Source: a virus. From it: 64,000 nucleotides of DNA. Below the pieces are notes generated by a model. That model did not search any database. It saw only the letters and a list, made by a program, of their open reading frames with translations, and was not told where the DNA came from. The translations under genes were made by a program, and so were the position numbers. The stretch lies in the IMG/VR virus record IMGVR_UViG_3300028569_001145, positions 40,702 through 104,701 of that record; one strand, 5' to 3'. Every line of letters begins with the position of its first letter. Position 1 is the first letter of the stretch. This document shows positions 13,851-23,173 of this stretch, piece by piece.

Positions 13851-16800
13851 AACAGTATACATTGAGAACATACCGTCTATTGAACTAGGAGGTCAAACAT
13901 ACCAATCCTCAGATACTGCATTAATATCCTCTTTTGATACTGAGAATGCTTTTGACTCTACAGTCAACTATATTGAGTATCACATATACAACGGGAATAA
14001 ATTTCTTATTGATACTATTGAGAATCTAGATTCTTATAGGATTTATAACAACCAGGTTTATATAGATCCTGAGCAGGATTTAGAATCTAGGGTATTCCAA
14101 CCAGGGCAATATTATAGCGTCTATAATTTCCTAACCCCGGTACTATCATCAAGCTTTCAAGAAACTTTTTACATCTCAGAAATATCAACAGATAGAACTG
14201 AATTAAGACTTGCAAGCACTGATATACTAGGAGGTGATATTATAGACAGTACAGAAGCACTCAAAACCTTAATAGACTCCTCACCATACTATCAGGATTT
14301 TTATTTAAATTTTGGCAATAATAATTTAGTTATTGCTAACAATATTTTATTAGATGATTCTGATCCGGAGAATATAACTGTTTTAATTAAGCTATACGAA
14401 CCGCTTGCAGATTCGTTTCAATTAAATTCACAGTGTTGGGCTGTTCAAAAGATTGCTGAATCTTTAGCTTATCTTTTCAACGTACAGATGTCTTTTGATT
14501 CAGTAGATGAATTAATAAGAATTAAAGGACCCAACACAAACATACTAGCTCTAGAATCAGGTAATAAATCTACAGAGATTGTAGCAAGTTCTGATTTACT
14601 ATATACTACTGAGGATAGTCTTAAAAATCAACTGCAGAGTTACTTACAAGAAGCAGGTAGTGATTTAAATATAGACTACTCAGAATATACTAATTTTGTT
14701 TTCTTCTCTAAAGCAGAAACCAGATTAGAGAATTTTTACTATAAACTAGGTTTAATAGAAGAGTATGCATATAGTGCTAGTCTATATACAGACACTACTA
14801 ATTTTTACAATTCAGGAAGTTCAACATACTGGGAGAGCAAACTCAAGGAAGTTATAACCAACTTCGATGGATATGAATACTACTTGTATTTTGAATCAGG
14901 ATCAACAACCTGGCCAAAATCAAACAGCACACCTCCATACACCAACTACCCGACTACATCCTCACAGGCAGTAGCATGGTTAAACACACAACTAGCAACT
15001 GCAAGTATTTACGATACTGAGAATAAAGACTCTTTAATAAACTCAGTACCTCTCTATATTAGAGAAAATTCTGACAACCTAAATTACCTACTATTTGTAG
15101 AGATGGCCGGACAGCATTTTGATGATATCTGGCTCTACATTCAAGCAGTTACTGAAAAGTACAACAATATTAATGGAGTAAATAAAGGGCTATCTAAAGA
15201 CTTAGTAGGGATAGCTTTAAGAGATTTTGGAATTAAACTATACCAGAATAACTTTACATCCGATAACTTATACAGTACATATTTGGGAATTACCCCATCC
15301 GGAAGCCTGTTACCGTATACCGGCCAAGAATTAATAAATACCTACGTTACTGCATCAGCAACCGGTTCATTAATACCGGTAAATGACCTTTCTTCTGAGA
15401 TACACAAGAGGTTATATCACAACCTACCCCTATTAGTGAAGAAAAAAGGAACGGCAGCTGGATTGAGGATACTAGCCAATATTTACGGAGTTCCAGCTTC
15501 AATCTTAAGAATCAATGAATTCGGAGGAAAAGATAAAAATACAAATACCTGGGACTATTGGCAGAATACTTTCGACTACAGTTTTAATACTCAAGGTATA
15601 AATTACTTAACATCTTCTTTTGCTGTAAATACAGCCTGGGGAGCTATTAATAATGTACCTAGTGCTGTTGAATTTAAGTTTAAAACCACAGGACTGCCAG
15701 CAGCTTCTAACTATTCTCAAAGTTTATGGGCCACCGATAAAAACGTGGGGCTAAGGTTAAAATACACCGGTACTGGATTAACCTCTGGATCATATTCAGG
15801 ATCTATTGTAGACCCGTACTTCGAATACGGTTACCTAGAATTCTTCCCAGACATTACAGATTTAAATTCAAGTGCTAGTATTTACTTGCCGTTCTTTGAT
15901 GGGGGTTGGTGGTCTGTTTTAGTTAATAAGAACTCTAATAGTGACTATACTCTGTATGTAGGTAATTCATTATATAGCGGCAATGATGGTAATACCTTAG
16001 GGTTTACATCAAACTCAACTGTAAATAAGTTAGGAAACTGGTCAGGAAGTGCTGTATCTTATTTCGGAACATCTTCTTTGAATGCAAGCACATTCTCAGG
16101 ATCTTTACAAGAGATTAGGTATTATAAAAATGCACTGAGTCAATCAGTATTTAATGACTTTATAATGAATGGAAGTTCAATTGAAGGCAACGGTATAAAC
16201 TCCGCACCGGATCAATTAATCTTCCGAGCATCTTTAGGAGGTGAGCTTTATACTAGTTCAATTTCAATACACCCTAAAATATCCGGAGAGTGGGTAACTA
16301 CATCTTCATTCGCTTCTGACAGTACTTTTTATTTTAATACAACTCCGGTTTTTACTGCTAATAATTTAATTTCTTTCTACGATCAACCAGTAACAGGTAT
16401 TAAAAACCCAGTTTCTGATAAAATTAATATTCAAGGTAAAACAGTATACGGAAACGTACTTTCTACTTTAACAACCCTACAGCAAAGCTATCCAGCAAGT
16501 TCATCATTTACACGTGACGTAAATTATTTAGAAGTAGGATACTCTCCTCAGAATGAAATCAACGAGGATATTACGGATTCAATTGGGTATTTTAATATCG
16601 GAGACTATATTGGAGATCCAAGGCAATTCTCATCCTCAACATTATCTTACCCTGAGCTAGATTCTTTAAGAGATTCTTATTTTGAAAAGTACAATAAGTC
16701 TTACGACTACCAAGATTATTTCAGGTTAATTAAATTCTACGATAATTCACTGTTTAAGTTAATCAAAGATTTTATACCTGCTAGAACTGCTGCAGCTACT

Positions 16801-18306
16801 GGTGCTATCGTTAAACAGCATTTACTAGAAAGAAACCGCCAAAGATCTGCTCAAATTACCTACTCAGAACCTTATTATACAGCATCAGTTACTTCGCTAC
16901 CTAGAGACTATGAGACTGGATCTATCGGAGTATTTGATGGAGGGTCTGGAGGATCAGTTAATCAGTGGGTAAACATAAGCCAATCATACACAGCATCAGT
17001 TTTAGGTTTAGCAGGACTGGTAACCTTTATTGAATCCTCCGAGTATGAATTTTATAACGGGCAATATTCAGGATCAAATATTGAGTGTCAATTATCGCAT
17101 TCTATCAACACTACACCGTTGTTAAATAATGTAAGTTCAAGCAGACTTTCAACCGTTTACGAAGATGTTGATTACAATTCAGATGCTTTAAACCCAACTA
17201 ACCTACCATTCATACAATCAGGTTCTGCATTCAAAGCAGCTGTACAAGATTCAAATTATGCTTCCGGCAGTGTTTGGAATATACCAAGATATGAAGGATC
17301 AGAAAATACCGGACAGTACAACTACACTATTAATTTCCCGAGCACATCTATTGCACCAGGCTATCCAATAGATGACTTTTCAGAATACATTGCATACTTT
17401 GATTGGGTTGGAGGATCAGATCCACAGTACCCAGGTGGTGGTAATGTTCACATTATAAGTTTAATTAAAACCGACGGAACAGTAATTGGATTAGATACTG
17501 CAAACAAGAATTTAGATATTGTCGAGAAAATATTCAAAGCAGGTACGTCTCCTACAATATACATACAAACTTATAGTTCAATTGAACCCACTACACCAAC
17601 CACAGTAGTAGAAGGAGGGGCCTTGTACCAAACAATTATGTTCGGTACCGGGAGTGATATTAGAGGTATTTCTGTAGAAAGTAACGGTAACAATAATGCA
17701 GTAAACGTTTTATTTACAACCAGTAGTATAAATACCCTAGTTGATAGTGCATCTATTGCAGGAGGGGATAATGGACTATACGCTCTGCAAACAGGTACAG
17801 CAAGTGTTGGTATCATAGATTTAATAGGAAGTATTTCCGACGGAGTAGGTATCTACAACAACACTCTAGGTAGTATAGCAGGGCAGAACGGAACTAGTTT
17901 ATATTTCCCATACAGGGATTCTTTATTTCCTTTAAAGTATGGAGATTTTATTAGATTCGGTACAACAGGCTCATACAGTCAGAATAATATCTACGCACTC
18001 GATGGTACTTTCCAAGCTAGCGGCTTACTCCAAATAAAGCAGATAAATTTAGGACCATCTCCAGTAAGTACTTCAAGCATAGAAGTAACTCCTGTAATCA
18101 CTGGACATATAACAGGGTCTTTACAAACACCGTTCAACGGAAGTTACGTAAACCAGAACTACCGTATCTTTAGAAGAATACCTAATGAAACTTTTATATT
18201 AATTCAGAATAAACCGGTAAACCCGGGAGCCGGTGTAATAGTACCACATAATTTTAACCCTAATTACGATCCAATACAATTGGCAAGACAAGTTGGTTTA
18301 ATTTAA
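13843..18306 (+). CDS. giant baseplate/tail appendage protein with LamG-like domain
   Basis: 1487 residues. Around 420-570 lies a segment conserved in phage wedge/appendage proteins as I remember them (AGQHFDDIWLYIQAVTEKY, then HKRLYHNLPLLVKKKGT and ILRINEFGGKDK). Residues about 580-780 form a LamG/concanavalin-like sandwich (WWSVLVNKNS, SGSLQEIRYYKNALSQ). The C-terminal third is Ser/Gly/Tyr-rich beta sequence. The length and position after gp6 suggest the functional equivalent of T4 gp7/gp10 or a fibre-base protein; I cannot say which. Surface glycan binding by the sandwich domain is plausible. Confidence 0.6.
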   Translation: MDKTVYIENIPSIELGGQTYQSSDTALISSFDTENAFDSTVNYIEYHIYNGNKFLIDTIENLDSYRIYNNQVYIDPEQDLESRVFQPGQYYSVYNFLTPVLSSSFQETFYISEISTDRTELRLASTDILGGDIIDSTEALKTLIDSSPYYQDFYLNFGNNNLVIANNILLDDSDPENITVLIKLYEPLADSFQLNSQCWAVQKIAESLAYLFNVQMSFDSVDELIRIKGPNTNILALESGNKSTEIVASSDLLYTTEDSLKNQLQSYLQEAGSDLNIDYSEYTNFVFFSKAETRLENFYYKLGLIEEYAYSASLYTDTTNFYNSGSSTYWESKLKEVITNFDGYEYYLYFESGSTTWPKSNSTPPYTNYPTTSSQAVAWLNTQLATASIYDTENKDSLINSVPLYIRENSDNLNYLLFVEMAGQHFDDIWLYIQAVTEKYNNINGVNKGLSKDLVGIALRDFGIKLYQNNFTSDNLYSTYLGITPSGSLLPYTGQELINTYVTASATGSLIPVNDLSSEIHKRLYHNLPLLVKKKGTAAGLRILANIYGVPASILRINEFGGKDKNTNTWDYWQNTFDYSFNTQGINYLTSSFAVNTAWGAINNVPSAVEFKFKTTGLPAASNYSQSLWATDKNVGLRLKYTGTGLTSGSYSGSIVDPYFEYGYLEFFPDITDLNSSASIYLPFFDGGWWSVLVNKNSNSDYTLYVGNSLYSGNDGNTLGFTSNSTVNKLGNWSGSAVSYFGTSSLNASTFSGSLQEIRYYKNALSQSVFNDFIMNGSSIEGNGINSAPDQLIFRASLGGELYTSSISIHPKISGEWVTTSSFASDSTFYFNTTPVFTANNLISFYDQPVTGIKNPVSDKINIQGKTVYGNVLSTLTTLQQSYPASSSFTRDVNYLEVGYSPQNEINEDITDSIGYFNIGDYIGDPRQFSSSTLSYPELDSLRDSYFEKYNKSYDYQDYFRLIKFYDNSLFKLIKDFIPARTAAATGAIVKQHLLERNRQRSAQITYSEPYYTASVTSLPRDYETGSIGVFDGGSGGSVNQWVNISQSYTASVLGLAGLVTFIESSEYEFYNGQYSGSNIECQLSHSINTTPLLNNVSSSRLSTVYEDVDYNSDALNPTNLPFIQSGSAFKAAVQDSNYASGSVWNIPRYEGSENTGQYNYTINFPSTSIAPGYPIDDFSEYIAYFDWVGGSDPQYPGGGNVHIISLIKTDGTVIGLDTANKNLDIVEKIFKAGTSPTIYIQTYSSIEPTTPTTVVEGGALYQTIMFGTGSDIRGISVESNGNNNAVNVLFTTSSINTLVDSASIAGGDNGLYALQTGTASVGIIDLIGSISDGVGIYNNTLGSIAGQNGTSLYFPYRDSLFPLKYGDFIRFGTTGSYSQNNIYALDGTFQASGLLQIKQINLGPSPVSTSSIEVTPVITGHITGSLQTPFNGSYVNQNYRIFRRIPNETFILIQNKPVNPGAGVIVPHNFNPNYDPIQLARQVGLI

Positions 18307-18317
18307 CAAAATAACTA

Positions 18318-18325
18318 TATTTATA
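18318..18325 (+). promoter_or_regulatory. late promoter motif TATTTATA
   Basis: 25 nt before the GTG start at 18351, the longest spacing among the baseplate units. Confidence 0.5.
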
Positions 18326-18350
18326 ACATATAACTAATTAATTAAAAACA

Positions 18351-19007
18351 GTGGGTTACCTTAATAATGCAGCAGTCACAGTTGATGCTATTCTAACTAA
18401 AAAAGGGCGGGAGCTTTTAGCTAGAGGAGACGGTTCTTTTAGAATCACTCAATTTGCTTTATCTGACGATGAAATAGATTATACCTTGTATAATCCTACA
18501 CAACCTTCAGGATCAGCCTTTTACGGAGAGGCTATCGAAAATATGCCCCTATTAGAAGCATTTCCTGATGAAACTCAGATTATGAAATACAAACTTGTAA
18601 CCTTACCTAGAGGTACTGCTAGAATGCCAGTATTGGATATCGGATATTCTGCAATCACTATTAAACAAGGTGCTAGTTTAGCAATCACCCCTCAGACTTT
18701 AAATTACCTATCTCAGACTTCCTTAATTGAATCCTCAGGTTATACATTTACGATTTCAGATGTGAGATTGTTTAACAGCTTCACAGGAGTAGGTATTAAC
18801 ACTCCGGATGTAGTAGCAGCTAATGCAACTACAACTATCGGAACCAATGTATCTAAGACAGTGATTGGAACTACTTTAAATTTAACAGCAACCACAGTTA
18901 ATACTTTATTTGGCTCTAATACTAGTTTATCTGCAACCTTGCAGGTGATTGGAAGAGATTCTGGAGCAAGATTACAAATACCAGTAACAGTAACTAAAAC
19001 GACCTAA
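18351..19007 (+). CDS. conserved T4-like structural protein (GTG start)
   Basis: 218 residues. The N-terminus GYLNNAAVTVDAILTKKGRE with LARGDGSFRITQFALSDDE is a conserved block I recognise from cyanophage-type T4-like structural genes; this fixes GTG 18351 as the start. The rest is beta-rich with Thr/Ala/Val. The role is probably in tail or baseplate assembly, not proven. Confidence 0.65.
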   Translation: MGYLNNAAVTVDAILTKKGRELLARGDGSFRITQFALSDDEIDYTLYNPTQPSGSAFYGEAIENMPLLEAFPDETQIMKYKLVTLPRGTARMPVLDIGYSAITIKQGASLAITPQTLNYLSQTSLIESSGYTFTISDVRLFNSFTGVGINTPDVVAANATTTIGTNVSKTVIGTTLNLTATTVNTLFGSNTSLSATLQVIGRDSGARLQIPVTVTKTT

Positions 19008-19017
19008 TTTATAACAG

Positions 19018-20007
19018 ATGTCATTTAAAAGATTAGATCCAGAAGATTTTCTAGTAAGTGTTGATTCAATAACAGCAACTGCCTGGTCGACCAACTCACC
19101 GACCTTAACTCAGTTTTTCACTTCATCAACTACATCTACCAACGATTCTTACTACAAGAACGTATACCAAACAGCATCTGCAAATAGTGCAGCAGCTATT
19201 CAATTTGCAATAGCTTACGGAAACCTTAACGGATCCGGTAGTGTAAATTACAATGATTTAGTACCGGGTAAAACACCTACTAGAACAGTTTATGGACAGT
19301 ACCGTAACTTAATCTACGGAGATGAAAACGCAACATTTAACTTTTCAGGAGTAACTGCTTCAGATTTCTGGGCATTATCTATTGAAAGATCTAGATATAA
19401 ACAACATCTGCTAAAAGGTACTTTTAACCTACAATTAAAGAACGGAAGCTCTACTTTGGTATTAACAGATAATTCAGGTATGGTATCAACTGATACCTAT
19501 CTAGATTGTGGTAGAGTATATCAGATTATTTCTGGATCTAACGGAATAGCATATTCAGGAACAGGAAACTCACTATCATCAGGATCTTATGGATTATTTC
19601 TACCAGATATTGCAACAATTATTTTAAACCCGTTAGCATTATCGCAATCAATTAATTTAGAACCTTCTAGATCAAATGACTCTGATGGTTTGAATATTAG
19701 TAGAATGTTCACAGCAATCTCCGGAGCTGCTTCTTTTCAACTAAATAGTGAAGAAACAGTGACCTCGGATTATGTTTATGTACGAGCTAGAAATGCTGAA
19801 TTTAACTACTCAGAGAATCCATCATTCATTTCAGGTTCAACTGGAGATGTACTGTATAGTAATTTTATAAACTCACCACAGACGTATTTAACAACTGTAG
19901 GATTTTACAACGATACTAATGACTTAGTTGCAGTAGCAAAATTATCTAAGCCATTAACTAAAGATTTTACAAAAGAAGCATTAATAAGAGTTAAGCTTGA
20001 CTTCTAA
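19018..20007 (+). CDS. tail/baseplate structural protein, paralog 1
   Basis: 329 residues. The C-terminal 70 residues (EFNYSENPSFISGSTG ... YLTTVGFYND ... LVAVAKLSKPL) match the end of the next gene product nearly position by position, so the two are paralogs. This C-terminal block is also typical of T4-like cyanophage structural proteins as I recall them. AATTTATA, one base from the late motif, lies just upstream. Confidence 0.65.
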   Translation: MSFKRLDPEDFLVSVDSITATAWSTNSPTLTQFFTSSTTSTNDSYYKNVYQTASANSAAAIQFAIAYGNLNGSGSVNYNDLVPGKTPTRTVYGQYRNLIYGDENATFNFSGVTASDFWALSIERSRYKQHLLKGTFNLQLKNGSSTLVLTDNSGMVSTDTYLDCGRVYQIISGSNGIAYSGTGNSLSSGSYGLFLPDIATIILNPLALSQSINLEPSRSNDSDGLNISRMFTAISGAASFQLNSEETVTSDYVYVRARNAEFNYSENPSFISGSTGDVLYSNFINSPQTYLTTVGFYNDTNDLVAVAKLSKPLTKDFTKEALIRVKLDF

Positions 20008-20013
20008 GAATGA

Positions 20014-20976
20014 ATGAGTGCATTCAAAAAACTTTTAGCATCTGACGTCATAGTCACTCCCTTTGAGGTAAACAAAGGCTTTACCTTTGTAGGAGCTAGT
20101 CAATTGACAGCATCAGATGCTGGAATCAACAGATTCTTAGGACAAAACATTACCGGATTATTTAACCTTTCAGAAGCTAGTACTGGAGAAACTTATTTAG
20201 AATATAAAAGACTAATTTACAATTCAGCTAAAGAATTATACTACTCTAATACTATAGCAACAGCAAGTCTTGCTTTTACAGTACCGGGTTTAGATTCTAC
20301 AGGTAATGTATTGACCGGACCAGTAAGTTCAGCTGGAAGATACGAAAATTATCTGCAGACTACTTTAACAGTTGAGAGGTACTTTCCGACCGGTTCAAAC
20401 GATATTATAGGAGTAATTTCAATCCCATCTAAACTATATGGAGATAAAATACAACCAGGATCTTTTGTATTTACAGCAGAATCTGGCAGTGTCTCTGATG
20501 ATGGGAATGGAAACTTAATTTTTAGCCTGGATGGAGCTTATGCTGGCAATATTATATACCAACATGGTTTGATTATTTTAACCAAAGATAATGAATCTTC
20601 CGGAGGTTCCCTATACGGAACCGGTGTATACGGAACAGGTATTTATGGAGGAGATGCGAATCCCTTTATAGAAAATTTTATACTCTCTGCAAATGTAACC
20701 TGCTCATTTTCAAGCTCAATTACACTTTTTGAAACTCAGTACAAATGTACTATCGACACCTCAGAGTTTAACTTTAGCTTAAATCCAAGCCTTATATCAG
20801 GATCAACCGAAGGCACAGTCTACGACTTTGCAACAGGTTCTTACTTTAACCCGTACATTACAACAGTAGGCCTTTATAACGAAAATCAAGACTTAATTGC
20901 TGTAGGTAAATTAGCAAAGCCACTACCCTCTAACAACACAACAGATTTAACAATACTAATTAACATCGATAGATAA
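20014..20976 (+). CDS. tail/baseplate structural protein, paralog 2
   Basis: 320 residues. It shares the start pattern (FKKLLASDVIV against FKRLDPEDFLV) and the C-terminal block (EFNFSLNPSLISGSTEG ... YITTVGLYNENQDLIAVGKLAKPL) with the preceding gene. A Gly/Tyr-rich loop (YGTGVYGTGIYGG, about 208-220) is special to this copy. Tandem duplication followed by divergence is likely. Starts 6 nt after the paralog. Confidence 0.65.
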   Translation: MSAFKKLLASDVIVTPFEVNKGFTFVGASQLTASDAGINRFLGQNITGLFNLSEASTGETYLEYKRLIYNSAKELYYSNTIATASLAFTVPGLDSTGNVLTGPVSSAGRYENYLQTTLTVERYFPTGSNDIIGVISIPSKLYGDKIQPGSFVFTAESGSVSDDGNGNLIFSLDGAYAGNIIYQHGLIILTKDNESSGGSLYGTGVYGTGIYGGDANPFIENFILSANVTCSFSSSITLFETQYKCTIDTSEFNFSLNPSLISGSTEGTVYDFATGSYFNPYITTVGLYNENQDLIAVGKLAKPLPSNNTTDLTILINIDR

Positions 20977-20977
20977 T

Positions 20978-21418
20978 ATGTGGTTATACGAAGGCAATCC
21001 GGTTACAAGTCTAGAACAGCTTCCGGAAAATGCCCACGGTTTTATTTATGTAATCTATAAAAAAGATACTAGAAAAACCTATGTGGGTAAGAAAAATTTA
21101 TTTAGTATTACTAATAAACCTTTAACTAAGAAGGAATTATTAGAAATAACAGATAAACGTAAATCTAAAAAAAAGCAGGTTATTAAAGAAAGTAACTGGT
21201 TATCATACTGGGGTTCTAATAAAGATCTTTTAACCGATATTAAAACTCTAGGAGAAGATGCTTTTGAAAAGCATATCTTGAAAGTCTGCTTCACTAAAAA
21301 AGAACTAACTTATTATGAAATACACTTTCAATGCGTCCTCAACGTATTACTACAAGACAGCTACAACGACAACATCCTGGGCAAATTTTACAGAAGGGAC
21401 TTGCACCCACCTTATTAA
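20978..21418 (+). CDS. GIY-YIG-like protein (SegE-like)
   Basis: 146 residues. GFIYVIYKKDTRKTYVGKKN gives the two strands of a GIY-YIG nuclease core; NWLSYWGSNKDLL and a Glu in TYYEIHFQ follow as in the family. Such short proteins recur beside structural genes in T4-like phages and are often annotated as endonucleases, though the lack of a DNA-binding domain leaves mobility doubtful. It begins 1 nt after the upstream stop, more like an operon member than an intruder. Confidence 0.65.
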   Translation: MWLYEGNPVTSLEQLPENAHGFIYVIYKKDTRKTYVGKKNLFSITNKPLTKKELLEITDKRKSKKKQVIKESNWLSYWGSNKDLLTDIKTLGEDAFEKHILKVCFTKKELTYYEIHFQCVLNVLLQDSYNDNILGKFYRRDLHPPY

Positions 21419-21435
21419 GTTCGTATATTTAGTCG

Positions 21436-22362
21436 ATGGTAAATCATCTACTAGTAAACTTAATGGACAGCCTTCTAGGAAAAGGCAAACCTACATCTGG
21501 GGATAATTACTCATACCACTGTCCTTTCTGCAATCACCATAAACCTAAATTAGAAATAAACCTTAGAGAGAATGAAGAGGGCTTGCATCATTGGCATTGC
21601 TGGGTTTGTAATAAAAAAGGTAAAAAACTAATTTCATTATTTAAAGCCGTTCAAGCACCAGATAATAAAATTGAAGAGTTAAAAGCTTTTGTAAAAATTT
21701 CCTACCATGAGGCAAAAGGAGTAAAAGTAGAAGCAATAACACTACCGAAAGAATTTATACCGCTATACCCAGCAGATAAGAATAATGTTTCAGTTAGACA
21801 AGCGTTAAGGTACTTAAAGGGTAGAAAAGTAAACGAATTAGACATAAAGAGGTATAATATAGGATACTGTGAAGCTGGACCTTATAGGAATATGATTATT
21901 ATACCATCTTACGATGAGTTTGGGGTTCTTAATTATTTTATAGGTAGAAACTTCGGCCCGGCTGAAATCAAATATAAAAACCCTAAAGTCTCTAAAAATA
22001 TTATAGCTTTAGAGAATACAATTAATTGGAATTCACCTTTGATAATATGTGAGGGTATGTTTGACGCTATTGCAATCAAAAGGAATGCTATCCCACTATT
22101 AGGAAAAACCATACCTGAAAAACTTATGAAGAAAATAGTATCCTCAGGTGTTAAACAAATCTTTGTTGCATTAGATACGGATGCTTTAAAACAGGCGTTT
22201 GAGTATTGTATAACCTTTCTAAACCACGGAAAACAGGTCTTCTTTGTTGACTTGCAAGAAAAAGATCCATCCGAACTAGGGTTTGAGGAATTTACAAAAA
22301 CTCTCCATACAGCCGCACCATTAACCTTTAGAGATATCCTGGAAAAAAAATTAGCATTATGA
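21436..22362 (+). CDS. 61: DNA primase, gp61-like
   Basis: 308 residues. An N-terminal zinc-binding site is formed by HCPFCNHH and HWHCWVCNKKG (about 28-61). A central core leads to the TOPRIM strands: LIICEGMFDAIAIK (acidic Glu) and IFVALDTDALKQA (Asp-x-Asp), then a C-terminal KDPSELG. T4 gp61 makes RNA primers with helicase gp41. A TATTTAGT variant is just upstream of ATG 21436. Replication genes inside a structural cluster are unusual for T4 order but known in distant relatives. Confidence 0.85.
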   Translation: MVNHLLVNLMDSLLGKGKPTSGDNYSYHCPFCNHHKPKLEINLRENEEGLHHWHCWVCNKKGKKLISLFKAVQAPDNKIEELKAFVKISYHEAKGVKVEAITLPKEFIPLYPADKNNVSVRQALRYLKGRKVNELDIKRYNIGYCEAGPYRNMIIIPSYDEFGVLNYFIGRNFGPAEIKYKNPKVSKNIIALENTINWNSPLIICEGMFDAIAIKRNAIPLLGKTIPEKLMKKIVSSGVKQIFVALDTDALKQAFEYCITFLNHGKQVFFVDLQEKDPSELGFEEFTKTLHTAAPLTFRDILEKKLAL

Positions 22363-23153
22363 TAGAAAAAAATACAAATATCCGTAAAGATAAAAAAATA
22401 AACCGCATTGTAGAAGCAGATCCTACAGCCAGGCAAATAACCATTCTAGACTCTAGATACTACCAGAGAAAAGAAGGAGTCTTTTACCCGTCGGTAACTT
22501 ACGTACTTTCACATTTACCTAAAGATAAATTTTTTGAATCCTGGATGAAAGATGTAGGGCATAATGCTGATATCATTATGAGAAGAGCCGGAGATGAAGG
22601 AACTCAAGTACATAATGCTGTAGAGGCTTACTTAGCAGGAGAAGAGATTACCTGGATTGACGATAACGGAAATGTAAAATATAATTTAGAAGTCTGGAAA
22701 ATGATTTTAAAATTTGTTGATTTCTGGGAGACTCATAAACCCGAACTCATTGCTTCTGAAACGCATTTATTTTCTGATGAATTAATGGTAGCAGGAACTG
22801 GGGATCTAGTAGTAAAGCTAAATGATAAACTTTGGTTGTTAGATATTAAAACTTCAAATTCATTACATGAAAGCTATGATTTACAATTATCAGTTTATAG
22901 AAAAGCATGGAATGAATTATTCGATACAGAGATTGAAGAAACAGGTATCCTATGGCTAAAAGCATCTACCAGAGGTCCTGATAAGTCGGGTAAAAAGGTA
23001 CAAGGAGATGGATGGCAATTGAAACCAACCGGAGATAAGTATGAAGAAAACATTACACTTTTCAAGCATTTATTTGAAATTTTTAAAGCAAAAAACCCAG
23101 AATTAAAACCTTATAGCGAGTTACTGCCTACATCGGTCAAGTTAGAGTTATAA
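22359..23153 (+). CDS. RecB/Cas4-like PD-(D/E)XK nuclease
   Basis: 264 residues. It carries YPSVTYVLSHLPKDKF near the start, GTQVHNAVEAYLAGE (His of the RecB-type motif), GTGDLVVK (Asp), WLLDIKTSN (D-x-K catalytic strand) and a YDLQLSVYRKAW (QxxxY) helix: the full order for RecB-family exonucleases. It overlaps the primase gene by 4 nt (ATGA), suggesting a joint role in replication or recombination. Confidence 0.82.
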   Translation: MIEKNTNIRKDKKINRIVEADPTARQITILDSRYYQRKEGVFYPSVTYVLSHLPKDKFFESWMKDVGHNADIIMRRAGDEGTQVHNAVEAYLAGEEITWIDDNGNVKYNLEVWKMILKFVDFWETHKPELIASETHLFSDELMVAGTGDLVVKLNDKLWLLDIKTSNSLHESYDLQLSVYRKAWNELFDTEIEETGILWLKASTRGPDKSGKKVQGDGWQLKPTGDKYEENITLFKHLFEIFKAKNPELKPYSELLPTSVKLEL

Positions 23154-23154
23154 C

Positions 23155-23162
23155 TATTTATA
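23155..23162 (+). promoter_or_regulatory. late promoter motif TATTTATA
   Basis: 11 nt before ATG 23174, 1 nt after the nuclease stop. Confidence 0.6.
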
Positions 23163-23173
23163 TTATATAGTAT

